DNA of 64,000 bases, taken from the NCBI RefSeq assembly GCF_044458865.1, contig NZ_JBITIH010000004.1:62001-126000 (forward strand), read 5' to 3'. The notes beneath the pieces are model-generated. The model searched no databases. It saw only the letters and a list, made by a program, of their open reading frames with translations, and was not told where the DNA came from. Of the stretch, positions 16,878-25,089 are shown in pieces (position 1 is the stretch's first letter; each line of letters begins with the position of its first letter). This stretch comes from Micromonospora_G sp044458865 (GTDB lineage Bacteria; Actinomycetota; Actinomycetes; Mycobacteriales; Micromonosporaceae). The position numbers were made by a program, and so were the translations under genes.

Positions 16878-17558
16878 ATGCCGGTCACCTCTCCTGCCCA
16901 GCCGAGCTTCGTCGATTTCGTCACGCCTGCGGACTGGGCAGCGCTCGCCACTGCCGGCCAGCTCAGACGGCTCCCCGCCGGCCGGGTGCTCTTCCTCCAG
17001 GAGGCGACCGAACGCGAGGTTCTCGTCCTCCTCTCCGGGTCGGTCAAGGTCTTCCGGACCGAAATGAACGGTCACCAGAGCCTGATCGGCATCCGGCTCG
17101 GCGGCGACCTGATCGGGGAGATGGCCGCATTGAACGGGACTCCCCGATCCGCGGGTGTGGCGGTGTTGCGTAGGGTCGAGGCGCGGCTGCTGAGCGCCGA
17201 ACAGTTCAACGCTCTGATCACCGTTCGCGGACTCGACCGCGCGCTGCACAAGTACCACAGCGCGCGGGTGCGCGAGTCGGATGAACAGCGGGTCGAGATC
17301 GCACTGCTGCCGGTCCGGCAACGGCTGGCCCGGACGCTGCTGCGGCTGGCGCACCGGGAGGCCGACGGCGGAAACCGGGCGGTGCTCGACCTGGGCCTGC
17401 CACAGGACGCCCTGGGACAGCTCATCGGTGCGTCCCGAAATGCGGTGGTGGCCGAGCTGACGTTGCTCCGTAAAGCGGGAATGCTCCGCACGGAACACCG
17501 TCGGATGTACCTGACCGATCTCGCGCGCCTGGCCGAAATCGCGTACAAGTTTTCCTGA
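16878..17558 (+). CDS. Crp/Fnr-family regulator with intact cyclic-nucleotide cassette
   Basis: A 226-residue regulator. Residues about 10-120 form a cyclic-nucleotide-binding domain with a recognisable phosphate-binding cassette (G80-E81-M-A-A-L-N-G-T-P89-R90-S-A), including the Glu and Arg that contact the ribose and phosphate. A long dimer helix follows, then a Crp-type winged helix-turn-helix (about 174-218, LPQDALGQLIGASRNAV). The start at 16878 has GGTGGG just upstream. The 12-base palindrome GACATCAATGTC (16763-16774) in the leader may be an operator. The next gene, 93 bases on, encodes a nucleotide-cyclase-like protein, so the regulator may read the nucleotide made by its neighbour. 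Confidence 0.9.
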   Translation: MPVTSPAQPSFVDFVTPADWAALATAGQLRRLPAGRVLFLQEATEREVLVLLSGSVKVFRTEMNGHQSLIGIRLGGDLIGEMAALNGTPRSAGVAVLRRVEARLLSAEQFNALITVRGLDRALHKYHSARVRESDEQRVEIALLPVRQRLARTLLRLAHREADGGNRAVLDLGLPQDALGQLIGASRNAVVAELTLLRKAGMLRTEHRRMYLTDLARLAEIAYKFS

Positions 17559-17571
17559 CCGAATTCGCCGA

Positions 17572-17589
17572 CTGCCCACTGCTGGGCAG
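17572..17589. terminator. Short hairpin between the Crp gene and the cyclase-like gene
   Basis: CTGCCCA (17572-17578) pairs with TGGGCAG (17583-17589) around a CTGC loop. It starts 13 bases after the Crp-family stop codon. It may attenuate read-through into the cassette, or be a binding site for a regulator such as the Crp protein itself. Confidence 0.45.
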
Positions 17590-17651
17590 ATCCGGGCACC
17601 GCCGGTCGGCAGGATGCTCTGTCGTCACCTTCGACGACGGCAGGAGCCACC

Positions 17652-18530
17652 GTGACCGATATCCCCACGCCATTCACCACCACCCGGGAACTGCCGCCCT
17701 ACATGGGAATCCTCGCGGTGGACGCAAAGGGTTTCACCGGCGAGCCCGGTAGCACCCACCAGCAGGTCAGTGACCTCATACCGCGACTGGCCGAGGAGGC
17801 AGCCCAGCGGTCGGGGTTCGGCGAGGCATGGACCCTGCCGCCGTTCTTCGCCGGGACCGGTGACGGCTTCGCAATCGGCGTACCAACCCGCTTGCTGCCC
17901 GCGCTCGTCCATCCCTTCCTCGCCACGCTGCAGGAGGTGCTGGCCGAGTACAACAACGGGTCTCGACGGGGTACCCCGCTCATCCGACTCCGGGTGGCCC
18001 TGCACGTCGGCCCGGTCGCACTCGACGAGGACCGGCGACACCTGGGCGGCAACGGGACCGCACGCAATGAAGCTCACCGGCTCCTGGACTCCGAGCCGGT
18101 ACGCCTCATGCTTGCCGCCGGCAGCGCGGAGGTGACGTACATGGCCGCGGTCCTCTCCGACAGAGTGTTCCAGGACGTGGTGGCGGCAGGTTTCACCGGG
18201 CGGCATCCCGACCAGTTCGTCGAGGTTGCTGCCACTGTGCCCGGAAAGCAGTTCAGCCAACGTGCGTGGATCTACGTACCGGAGCCCTCCGGGAGCCTGT
18301 TGGTGCTCCCCCGATTGTCTCCACCGTCGACGCAGAACTGGTCGGGCAACACCGCCAGAGCGCGGAAAGGGTGGAACGACGATCTCCCGGACTCCGGTGA
18401 CCACTCCGGCGTCGACCGGCGGCAGTCTCAGGGGGGCACCGGCGGTCCCTACGTCGGGCACAACACGGGACAGGTCGCTGGCACGGTCAGCGGCGGCATG
18501 CACCAGTCGCACCAAGGAGGCGACGCATGA
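17652..18530 (+). CDS. Nucleotide-cyclase-like protein with C-terminal amyloid-type motif
   Basis: A 292-residue soluble protein, GTG start at 17652 after CAGGAG. Residues about 15-190 resemble a class III nucleotidyl cyclase. D24 (ILAVDAKGFT) and D71 (GTGDGFAIG) are at the metal-binding positions. N139 and R143 (ARNEAHRLL) are at the transition-state positions. The lysine that selects adenine, normally four residues before the second Asp, is Ala here. After a hydrophilic linker the last 25 residues carry VGHNTGQVAGTVSGGMH (268-284), which is repeated near the N-terminus of the next protein. Proteins with such C-terminal motifs are typically effectors partnered with NLR-type receptors. The gene overlaps the next by ATGA. 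Enzymatic activity is possible but not assured. Confidence 0.8.
   Translation: MTDIPTPFTTTRELPPYMGILAVDAKGFTGEPGSTHQQVSDLIPRLAEEAAQRSGFGEAWTLPPFFAGTGDGFAIGVPTRLLPALVHPFLATLQEVLAEYNNGSRRGTPLIRLRVALHVGPVALDEDRRHLGGNGTARNEAHRLLDSEPVRLMLAAGSAEVTYMAAVLSDRVFQDVVAAGFTGRHPDQFVEVAATVPGKQFSQRAWIYVPEPSGSLLVLPRLSPPSTQNWSGNTARARKGWNDDLPDSGDHSGVDRRQSQGGTGGPYVGHNTGQVAGTVSGGMHQSHQGGDA
18453..18503 (+). other. Amyloid-signalling-like motif in the effector (residues 268-284)
   Basis: The codons encode VGHNTGQVAGTVSGGMH at the extreme C-terminus, following a disordered linker. Eleven of 17 positions are identical to the motif encoded at 18779-18829 in the next gene. The Gly/Asn/Gln/Val composition and hydrophobic alternation fit bacterial amyloid signalling sequences, which nucleate one protein from another. 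Confidence 0.7.
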
Positions 18531-20866
18531 CCTGGACGGTCGACGAGTTCTCGGCGGCATCGACCGGGGAGCCAGTCGACCTCCTTTCGGCACCACCCGC
18601 GCCGCCCACCGACGCCTCACCGATGCCGGTCTCGACCGCCAGCCGAACGGTGCCGTCCGTACCTGGCCCCCGATCCCCCGACACCGGTCCCGACAAAGAC
18701 CATCCCGACGAATACGAGCTGTTGGAGGGCGAGTCCGCCGAGGCGGAGGGGACGGACGCAGCGCCGGTCACATTCGCCGTCGGCTACAGCTCCGGTCAGG
18801 TAGCCGGGGTGGTTTACGGCGGCCTGCACCAACATTTCGACCGGGTACGTGACTACCACGAACTCACCGAGCAGCACGTACACGACCTGCTCGGCACCTT
18901 CGTCGAACCTGGCTACCGGCAGGCCGACGGTGAGCGGTTGATCAGCGCGGACGCGACCAGGCTGTTACTGCGCGACAGCGGAGTGGTGCTCGTCGGGGAA
19001 GCTGGTACCGGACGGCGTACAGCCGCGCTGCGTCTGCTGAATGGCACCGGACGTACGCTCCGCGAGATCAGGGCGTTCGACCCAGCCCGCGACGAACAGT
19101 TGGGCATCACCGCGCTCCCGATGCACCCGGAGGTCGCGTACCTGTTGGAGTTGCCGGAACGGGCCGAGCAGGTCCACACCGGTTTCGCCCGCGACCTCGC
19201 GGCCTACGTTCAGGCACTGGCCACACGGGGCTCCTACGTCGTTGTGATCGCGATCGAGGAGGTCTGGAGTCAGCTCACCCCTGCCTCGGACGGGCTGGTG
19301 CTCCAGGTCGGTATACCGCCTGCGCCGAACGTGCTCGACTCCCAGCTGCGCCGGCTTCTCCCCCATCTCAACCTCGCGTGGCTGCCCGGAACCCCCACGG
19401 TGGCGGGTCTGTTGGCGACGGCCACCCCAGCCGAGGCGGTACGGCTGGCCCGACTGGCAAGCGACATCGTCGGCACGTTCGTCCGCCCGTGCCTGGATGA
19501 GTTGCACGGTCCGGATCAACCGGCGGCGAAGGATCTCCTGGAGGCCCTGGTCTCGGCCTTCCATAACTGGGAGGCGGAACTGCACGCCTGGTTCGGCCAG
19601 CATCCGGCACCACGGCCGAGGCTCTTTCTGATCGCGGCGGCGGTCCTGACCGGGTCGACCCCAGGGCGGGTGCTGCAGGCGGCCGAGCAGTTGGGGAACC
19701 GGCTCGGCGATAATCAGCCGCTCGGCCTGGCCGAGGCCGGTGTCCGGACCCTCCTGGACGAGGTCGGCGCCGAACTCGACCCGGCAGGTCGGGTCCGGTT
19801 CCGGCGTCCCCGGTACGGCGACGCGGTGCTGGACTTCGTTATCACCGACCGCACCGAGCAGCTCGAACGGGAACTCTGGCGCTGGGTGGCTCGGCTGCCG
19901 CTCGACGGCAGCCGCGTCGACCGTACGGTCGCCATCGGCATTGCCGAGCTGGTGCTCCAGACCGCCCTGCGACGTCGCTCCCCGGAGATCCTGGCCATGG
20001 TAACGCCGGTCTGGGCCCGGCGACCGGAACTGCGGCTCCCCCTGGTGGAAATCCTCGAACTGGCCGCACTCAGCCCGGAGATCGGGTCGGCGATTCGGCG
20101 ACGGCTGTACCGCTGGTCGGTGGCCCAGAACCATCCGTCGGTGCTGGCCACGGTGGCACGAGTTTGTGGCGGAGGATTCGCGGACTTTTACGTCGAACAG
20201 GCGCTAGTCCGACTCGGTCAGCTGGCCCGGTGGGGGCAGTCCGAGGTGGACGAGGCGGTGTTGACCGCGTTGTCGTCGATCTGGGGCCGGCCGGTGTTGC
20301 GTACCGCCGTCCTGCTCCGCCTGGCCCGCTGGTTGGCTGACCCGCCCGGCCCTCGGGTTGCCCTGGCGGGTCGTGCCCTCGAACTCCTCGGCCAGCCGCC
20401 GGTCGTGGGCGTCCCCGACCAACTCGTGGCCCCAGTGCCCGACCCGATCGGCCGGATTCCCGACGACCGGGTGGACCGGGTACTCGCCACGGTCGATCAC
20501 GAGTCGCCGGAACTCCTAGAGGCGCTTGGTACGGCGATTGGCCGCGCGGCCGTGGTCGGCGCCGACATCCCTAGCGGGATCGCGGTGTTGCTTCGTCGTT
20601 GGTGCGACGCGGCGGCCGGCGACGCTTCCCGGACCGAACTCGTCACACGGCTGTTGGCGCACGGGGTGGCGGGCGGCCCGGCGGCGGGGCGCCGGGTTGC
20701 CCGGATCCGTGGCCTGTTGCACGGCTGGCAACCACCAGCCACGGACCACGAGCGTCCGGAGCACGCCGCGCTTCGGGAACACCTGCTCAAGGAGTTGTAC
20801 CGGGTCGATGTCTCCCTGGCCCGTCACCCTCAGCCGCAGAAATGGAGTACCGATGGGGCTATTTGA
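18527..20866 (+). CDS. Large P-loop (NLR-like) protein with N-terminal amyloid-type motif
   Basis: A 779-residue protein. Residues 1-80 are Pro/Ser/Asp-rich and disordered. Residues 85-101 carry VGYSSGQVAGVVYGGLH, matching the motif at the end of the preceding protein. A nucleotide-binding region follows, with a P-loop-like GEAGTGRRT (157-165) in which the usual Lys-Thr is Arg-Arg, and a Walker-B-like hydrophobic strand YVVVIAIEE near 235. The remaining 450 residues are Leu/Ala/Arg-rich helices (for example EILELAALSPEIGSAIRRRL) that look like alpha-solenoid sensor repeats. The layout (amyloid motif, NTPase, helical repeats) is that of a bacterial NLR-type receptor with a degenerate ATPase. 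It overlaps both neighbours, so it is translationally coupled to them. Confidence 0.8.
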   Translation: MTWTVDEFSAASTGEPVDLLSAPPAPPTDASPMPVSTASRTVPSVPGPRSPDTGPDKDHPDEYELLEGESAEAEGTDAAPVTFAVGYSSGQVAGVVYGGLHQHFDRVRDYHELTEQHVHDLLGTFVEPGYRQADGERLISADATRLLLRDSGVVLVGEAGTGRRTAALRLLNGTGRTLREIRAFDPARDEQLGITALPMHPEVAYLLELPERAEQVHTGFARDLAAYVQALATRGSYVVVIAIEEVWSQLTPASDGLVLQVGIPPAPNVLDSQLRRLLPHLNLAWLPGTPTVAGLLATATPAEAVRLARLASDIVGTFVRPCLDELHGPDQPAAKDLLEALVSAFHNWEAELHAWFGQHPAPRPRLFLIAAAVLTGSTPGRVLQAAEQLGNRLGDNQPLGLAEAGVRTLLDEVGAELDPAGRVRFRRPRYGDAVLDFVITDRTEQLERELWRWVARLPLDGSRVDRTVAIGIAELVLQTALRRRSPEILAMVTPVWARRPELRLPLVEILELAALSPEIGSAIRRRLYRWSVAQNHPSVLATVARVCGGGFADFYVEQALVRLGQLARWGQSEVDEAVLTALSSIWGRPVLRTAVLLRLARWLADPPGPRVALAGRALELLGQPPVVGVPDQLVAPVPDPIGRIPDDRVDRVLATVDHESPELLEALGTAIGRAAVVGADIPSGIAVLLRRWCDAAAGDASRTELVTRLLAHGVAGGPAAGRRVARIRGLLHGWQPPATDHERPEHAALREHLLKELYRVDVSLARHPQPQKWSTDGAI
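18779..18829 (+). other. Amyloid-signalling-like motif in the receptor (residues 85-101)
   Basis: The codons encode VGYSSGQVAGVVYGGLH just before the P-loop domain. The pairing of this N-terminal copy with a C-terminal copy in the adjacent gene is the arrangement described for bacterial NLR/effector pairs that signal by amyloid templating. Confidence 0.7.
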
Positions 20867-21587
20867 GTTCCTCCACAATCTGCTCGGCCCACCGCCGGCG
20901 CCCCTGCCACCAGCACCGCCACCGATACTCCGACGAAGCGAGTTCACCGATCAGCTGCCGAGCCGCATGGCGGGGGTCGCCTTTGACGTCGCGATCACCG
21001 CTGACTGGTACCTGCTCGGTGGAACAGCGGCACAGGGCGAGGCCGCGCTGCGCTACTGCCTCCTCCACGCCGCACGCGGCATGACGGCATCCGCCGAGGT
21101 GACCGCGCTGACGCTGGTCGAGGCGGAGCTGAGCTACCGGCTGCCGCTGATGAACCTGACCCAGTCCAAGATCAGACTGGCCGGTTGCGCGGTATCGGTA
21201 ACCGTGCAGCCGGAGGTGCGGCAGGTGGCGACGCTGGCGGAACAGTTGCGCCGGAATCTGGTGGTCCAGCAGTTGGAACAGCAACTGGAACAGGCGCACC
21301 TGCGCTATCTGCGGGAGCAGGTGCTTTCCGACCCGGCGACGGCGCGTACCTACTGGTTCAAACACCACCCGGGTTCGCTGGATCCGTTGTTGGGTGACCA
21401 GTTCGAGCGGGTGGCGGCGCGACTCACCTCGTCGGGCTCGCCAGAGATACCGGCGATCGCCGGGGTGGTGCACGACTTCCTCAGTGGGCTCGATGAGGAC
21501 GAGCGGCGGTATCTGATGGCCCGACTCGGCGACGTCTTCGTCTCGTTCGACCGAGGCGACCTTGCCGCCCGCGTCCTCGACCGCTAA
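20853..21587 (+). CDS. Small coiled-coil protein of the P-loop cassette, 244 aa
   Basis: The third cassette gene; its ATG (20853) lies 14 bases inside the preceding gene. The N-terminus has an amphipathic MGLFEFLHNLLG followed by a proline-rich stretch (12-24). Residues about 40-120 are predicted to be mixed alpha/beta, ending in the strand CAVSVTVQPE. A long Gln/Leu/Glu-rich coiled coil follows (about 125-160, AEQLRRNLVVQQLEQQLEQA). The C-terminal part is acidic and helical. The beta-then-coiled-coil order recalls SPFH/prohibitin-like scaffold proteins, which oligomerise on membranes, but I see no transmembrane helix and the similarity is weak. It probably acts together with the two upstream proteins. 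Confidence 0.75.
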   Translation: MGLFEFLHNLLGPPPAPLPPAPPPILRRSEFTDQLPSRMAGVAFDVAITADWYLLGGTAAQGEAALRYCLLHAARGMTASAEVTALTLVEAELSYRLPLMNLTQSKIRLAGCAVSVTVQPEVRQVATLAEQLRRNLVVQQLEQQLEQAHLRYLREQVLSDPATARTYWFKHHPGSLDPLLGDQFERVAARLTSSGSPEIPAIAGVVHDFLSGLDEDERRYLMARLGDVFVSFDRGDLAARVLDR

Positions 21588-21681
21588 TCACCCGCTCAAC
21601 CGTCTTCCCGTTCCCGGTCCAGGCCGTCGTCGGTGTGGTGAGCGCGGCGACCGGCTCTGGACCGTGGAAGGGAACGGCGGG

Positions 21682-22398
21682 TCAGGAACGGGTGACCCGG
21701 AAGATGCGCCGGTTGTTCTCGGGTACGGAGTCGCGGTGCATCTCGTCGTGCGCGCCGGCGGACCAGACGTCGACCAGCCAGCGGGAGATCAGGCTGTCGT
21801 TGCCGTCCTCGGCCGCCGGTGTCTGTACGCCGAGGCGGTAGACCCTGGTGTCACCGGCACCCAACCGCCCCTTGTCGCATTTTGACCCGGCCGGGTAACC
21901 GCCCTGGCGGGACCGGAGTTTGTCGCACCCGGTCCAGTCGCCGCCGTCGGCGGAGAAACTCTCCGGCAACTCGACCGTGAAGATCAACCGCTCGACCGGG
22001 AACGAGCCGTTGTTCCGGATAGTCACCACCAGTTCGCCGTGGCGGACGCCGTTGACCGGCCGTCCGAGGACGAGTCCGTCGGTGAGGGCGGCGAGGTCGG
22101 TCGGGTTCCGGGCCGGGTCGTACTCGGCGGGCGCGTTCGACGGCGCGGCGGTCACCGACGGTCGACTCGCGGTACGACTCGGGGTGGCGCGCGGTGTGCT
22201 GGCCGCCGGGTCGTCGGGGGTGGCCGCCGGAGTGGGGCTGACCGACGCGGTGGCGCCGGCCGTGGGGTTGCCGGTGGGCGCGTCCGCCGCGTTGCCGCGC
22301 GTCTCCGAGCATCCGGTTCCGAGCAGGGTGACCGTGGCGCCCAGGGTTGCCGCCAGCACCGTCACACCCCACCGGCCGCCGTTGCGTGTGCCAGGCAT
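21682..22398 (-). CDS. Secreted lipoprotein, 238 aa
   Basis: A predicted lipoprotein: start at 22398 with a strong AGGAGG upstream, hydrophobic segment and lipobox LGTGC. A 60-residue Thr/Pro/Ala-rich linker follows, then a beta-sandwich-like domain (about 100-235) with two cysteines (GDWTGCDKL and GSKCDKGR) probably joined by a disulphide. The text VNGVRHGELVVTIRNNGSFP resembles DUF11-type or other cell-surface Ig-like modules. Function is unknown. It is divergent from the large membrane hydrolase gene, with about 260 bases between. Confidence 0.8.
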   Translation of the reverse strand: MPGTRNGGRWGVTVLAATLGATVTLLGTGCSETRGNAADAPTGNPTAGATASVSPTPAATPDDPAASTPRATPSRTASRPSVTAAPSNAPAEYDPARNPTDLAALTDGLVLGRPVNGVRHGELVVTIRNNGSFPVERLIFTVELPESFSADGGDWTGCDKLRSRQGGYPAGSKCDKGRLGAGDTRVYRLGVQTPAAEDGNDSLISRWLVDVWSAGAHDEMHRDSVPENNRRIFRVTRS

Positions 22399-22660
22399 CG
22401 TTCCTCCTCTCTCAGGGCCGGTTCCCGGCCGCACCCGTTACACACCCGGGGCCGTACGGCGGTTGCGTCGGGTCGCCGACAGGGCAGCGGCGGCGACGCA
22501 CCGGTTCAGGGCCAGATCGCACTATCTGCCGACTTATGTCTGATATCCGACTGCGCGCCGCGCCGTCACGGGCGCACCGTGAGAGAGCACCGACCACCCC
22601 TTACACCAGCGCTGAGCTGCGCAAACGAGGTGGCGGAGCCGATCTTCGGAGATGTTGCCC

Positions 22661-25075
22661 ATGCCGCTGGTCCGATTCGACACCGACCCGGTCCCCCGCC
22701 CCTCCGGTCTGGTCCCACCCGTACCGGACCTGACCGGGGTCACCGAACTACGGCTGCACGGGGTGGGCGGGACCAGCCCGCAGGACCTGCTCGGCGACGA
22801 CGCGCCACTACAGGTCGCCGGCGACCGGATCGCCGGCTTCTACCGCAGCGCCGACGTCGCCGGACGGCACGTCGAGGCGTACTCGTGGGGTGGGCTGACC
22901 TCACGCGCCGGCTCTCGGGTGCTCTGGCTGCTGCTCTTCCCGTTCGCGCTGGCGAACGTGGCCGGCTGGATGTGCATGCCCCGCACCCACGCATCGCCCT
23001 GGCGATTCCGACTGCACCGCACGGCAGCCCGCTGGGCCGCCCTCTTCCTCACCCTCAACCTGCTGCTCATCACCGCGATCACCGCCCTGGAACTGCTGGC
23101 GTACCAGTGCGGTGGCCGGGCCGGCTGCGCCCGGGAGAGCTGGCTGCTGCGCCCGCTGCGGGACCCGCTGCTGGCCGACTTTCCGGCCCGCCGACTGCTG
23201 CTCGGCGCGCTCGTCCCGCTCGCGCTGGTCGCCCTGCTCGCAATCCTCACCCTGCGTTCGATCGGCCGCTACGAGGCGGTCAGCCCACCGTCGCGGCTGC
23301 CGCCACGGGAGTCCGCGCGCAGCGCCGCCCAGCCGGCGACCGGTCTGACCGACGCGACCTTCTGGGCCGGCCGGCGCAGCACCCTCGACCTTGGCTACCT
23401 GCACCTTGGCGCCGGGCTCGGGTTCGTCGCGCTCACCCTCGCCCACACCGTGCACGCCACTTCGTCACAGGCCGCGACGGTGGTCACCGCCGGGTGGCTG
23501 CACTGGGTCGTGCTGCTGGTCTGCGCGGGAACGATGCTCGCCGTACTCGTACTCACCGCCCTCGACGCCTGTCCGCCGGGTAGCGCGGCGGCGGTGCTCG
23601 CGCTGGGCGCGCTCACCCTGGTCGGCGCCGGCTGGTTCGCCGCGATCCAACCCGGGTACGCCCAACCGTTCGGCTACCTGCCGGGCATCCCGGTGGTCGC
23701 CGACCTGACCCTCGGCGGCGTCTTCGTGAGCCTGCTCCTGGTGCTGGTGGCGTGCCTGTGCGGGGGCTGGCGGCGCGGTACGTTCGTCATCTTCGGCCCC
23801 TTCGTCGCGCTGGTGCTCGGCGTGTTCGCGCTCAACGTGGTGCTGCTCGGCGCGATGTCCCGCTTCGCCGACCTGGTGGCCGAGGTGTCGGCCCGGAGCA
23901 GGCTGCCCGACGCGGCGGTGACCGGGTCCGAGGTGTACCTCTACCCGATCGTCGGCAAGCTGCTGCACTACCTGACCCTGGTGCCACTGGCCCTGGTGCT
24001 GCTCTTCGTCCTCTACGAACTGGTCGCCTACTGGCGGTCGGGGAACGATCGGGCCACCGTCGACCGGATCCGCGCCTGGTACCTGAGCAACCTGGACGAG
24101 CCGACCGAGGAACAGCGCTGGCAGTACAACGCGGCCGGGCCGTCCACTCCCGACACACGAGATGCGTCGGCGGCGGGCCGGCGTTGGGGTGCGCGGGTGG
24201 CACGGGCCCGTCGGGTCGCCCGGATGGCGCACGACCTGGACAAGCTGCTCACCACGATGGCCGCGCTCGGCCTGGTGGTGCTGGTCGCGATCCAGATGCG
24301 TTACTGGGTCTACGGCAAGCTGCCCTGGGGCACCCAGTGGGCGTTCACCCTTGGCAGTTACCTGGCTGCCGGCATCCCGCTCGCGGTTATCGCGCTGCTG
24401 CGTCGGGGGTGGCGCAACCTGGAGAGCCGTCGACGGATCGGCGTCGTCTGGGACGTGATGACGTTCTGGCCGCGCGCGTACCACCCGCTCGCCCCACCGT
24501 CGTACGCGGAGCGGGCCGTGCCGGAGGTCCAGCGGCGGCTGTGGCGGATCCACGACCGGGGCGGCCGGGTGGTGCTCGCCGCACACAGCCAGGGCACGGT
24601 CATCGCCGCCGCCGCCCTGCTCCAGGCGCAGAGCCGCCCCGCCGACGACACGGTGGCGCTGGTGACCTTCGGGTCGCCGCTGCGCACCCTCTACGGCTGG
24701 GCCTTCCCGGCGTACTTCGACGACCGGGTGCTGCGCCAGCTAGCGCCGTCAGCGGGTACGGCGGGAACAGACCGTACGGCGGGAGTGTACGAGTGGCGCA
24801 ATTTCTACTACCTGACCGACTACATCGGTGGTGCGGTCCTCGCACCCGGTCCAGGGGCGGCGGCGCAGCCGGTCGACGTGGAGTTGCCGGATCCAAGGAC
24901 GAGTTGGCACATCTACGGTCAGCCGGAGCCCGTGCCGGGCCGGCACTCCGGTTACTGGTCCGACCCGACGGTGTGGCTGACCGTGGACCAGCTCGCGGGT
25001 GAGGTGGCGGCAACGCTGGAGCCGCCCCGGCTCCGCCCGGGTGACCCGGTCACCGTCCCCGCGCCCCGGAGTTGA
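22661..25075 (+). CDS. Polytopic membrane protein with C-terminal alpha/beta-hydrolase domain
   Basis: An 804-residue protein. I place the start at ATG 22661 (MPLVRFDTD), eight bases after GGAG; an in-frame ATG at 22652 is too close to that site. The N-terminus has LRLHGVGGTSPQDLL, like the oxyanion-forming HG-x-G turn of alpha/beta hydrolases. Eight or more hydrophobic helices follow between about residues 85 and 600. The C-terminal part contains VVLAAHSQGTVIAAAAL, with nucleophile S643 in H-S-Q-G, followed by TFGSPLRTLYG. Thus an alpha/beta-hydrolase seems to be split by or wrapped around a membrane domain. It may be a membrane lipase, esterase or thioesterase; the substrate is unknown. Confidence 0.8.
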   Translation: MPLVRFDTDPVPRPSGLVPPVPDLTGVTELRLHGVGGTSPQDLLGDDAPLQVAGDRIAGFYRSADVAGRHVEAYSWGGLTSRAGSRVLWLLLFPFALANVAGWMCMPRTHASPWRFRLHRTAARWAALFLTLNLLLITAITALELLAYQCGGRAGCARESWLLRPLRDPLLADFPARRLLLGALVPLALVALLAILTLRSIGRYEAVSPPSRLPPRESARSAAQPATGLTDATFWAGRRSTLDLGYLHLGAGLGFVALTLAHTVHATSSQAATVVTAGWLHWVVLLVCAGTMLAVLVLTALDACPPGSAAAVLALGALTLVGAGWFAAIQPGYAQPFGYLPGIPVVADLTLGGVFVSLLLVLVACLCGGWRRGTFVIFGPFVALVLGVFALNVVLLGAMSRFADLVAEVSARSRLPDAAVTGSEVYLYPIVGKLLHYLTLVPLALVLLFVLYELVAYWRSGNDRATVDRIRAWYLSNLDEPTEEQRWQYNAAGPSTPDTRDASAAGRRWGARVARARRVARMAHDLDKLLTTMAALGLVVLVAIQMRYWVYGKLPWGTQWAFTLGSYLAAGIPLAVIALLRRGWRNLESRRRIGVVWDVMTFWPRAYHPLAPPSYAERAVPEVQRRLWRIHDRGGRVVLAAHSQGTVIAAAALLQAQSRPADDTVALVTFGSPLRTLYGWAFPAYFDDRVLRQLAPSAGTAGTDRTAGVYEWRNFYYLTDYIGGAVLAPGPGAAAQPVDVELPDPRTSWHIYGQPEPVPGRHSGYWSDPTVWLTVDQLAGEVAATLEPPRLRPGDPVTVPAPRS

Positions 25076-25089
25076 CCGACGAACGCGGG

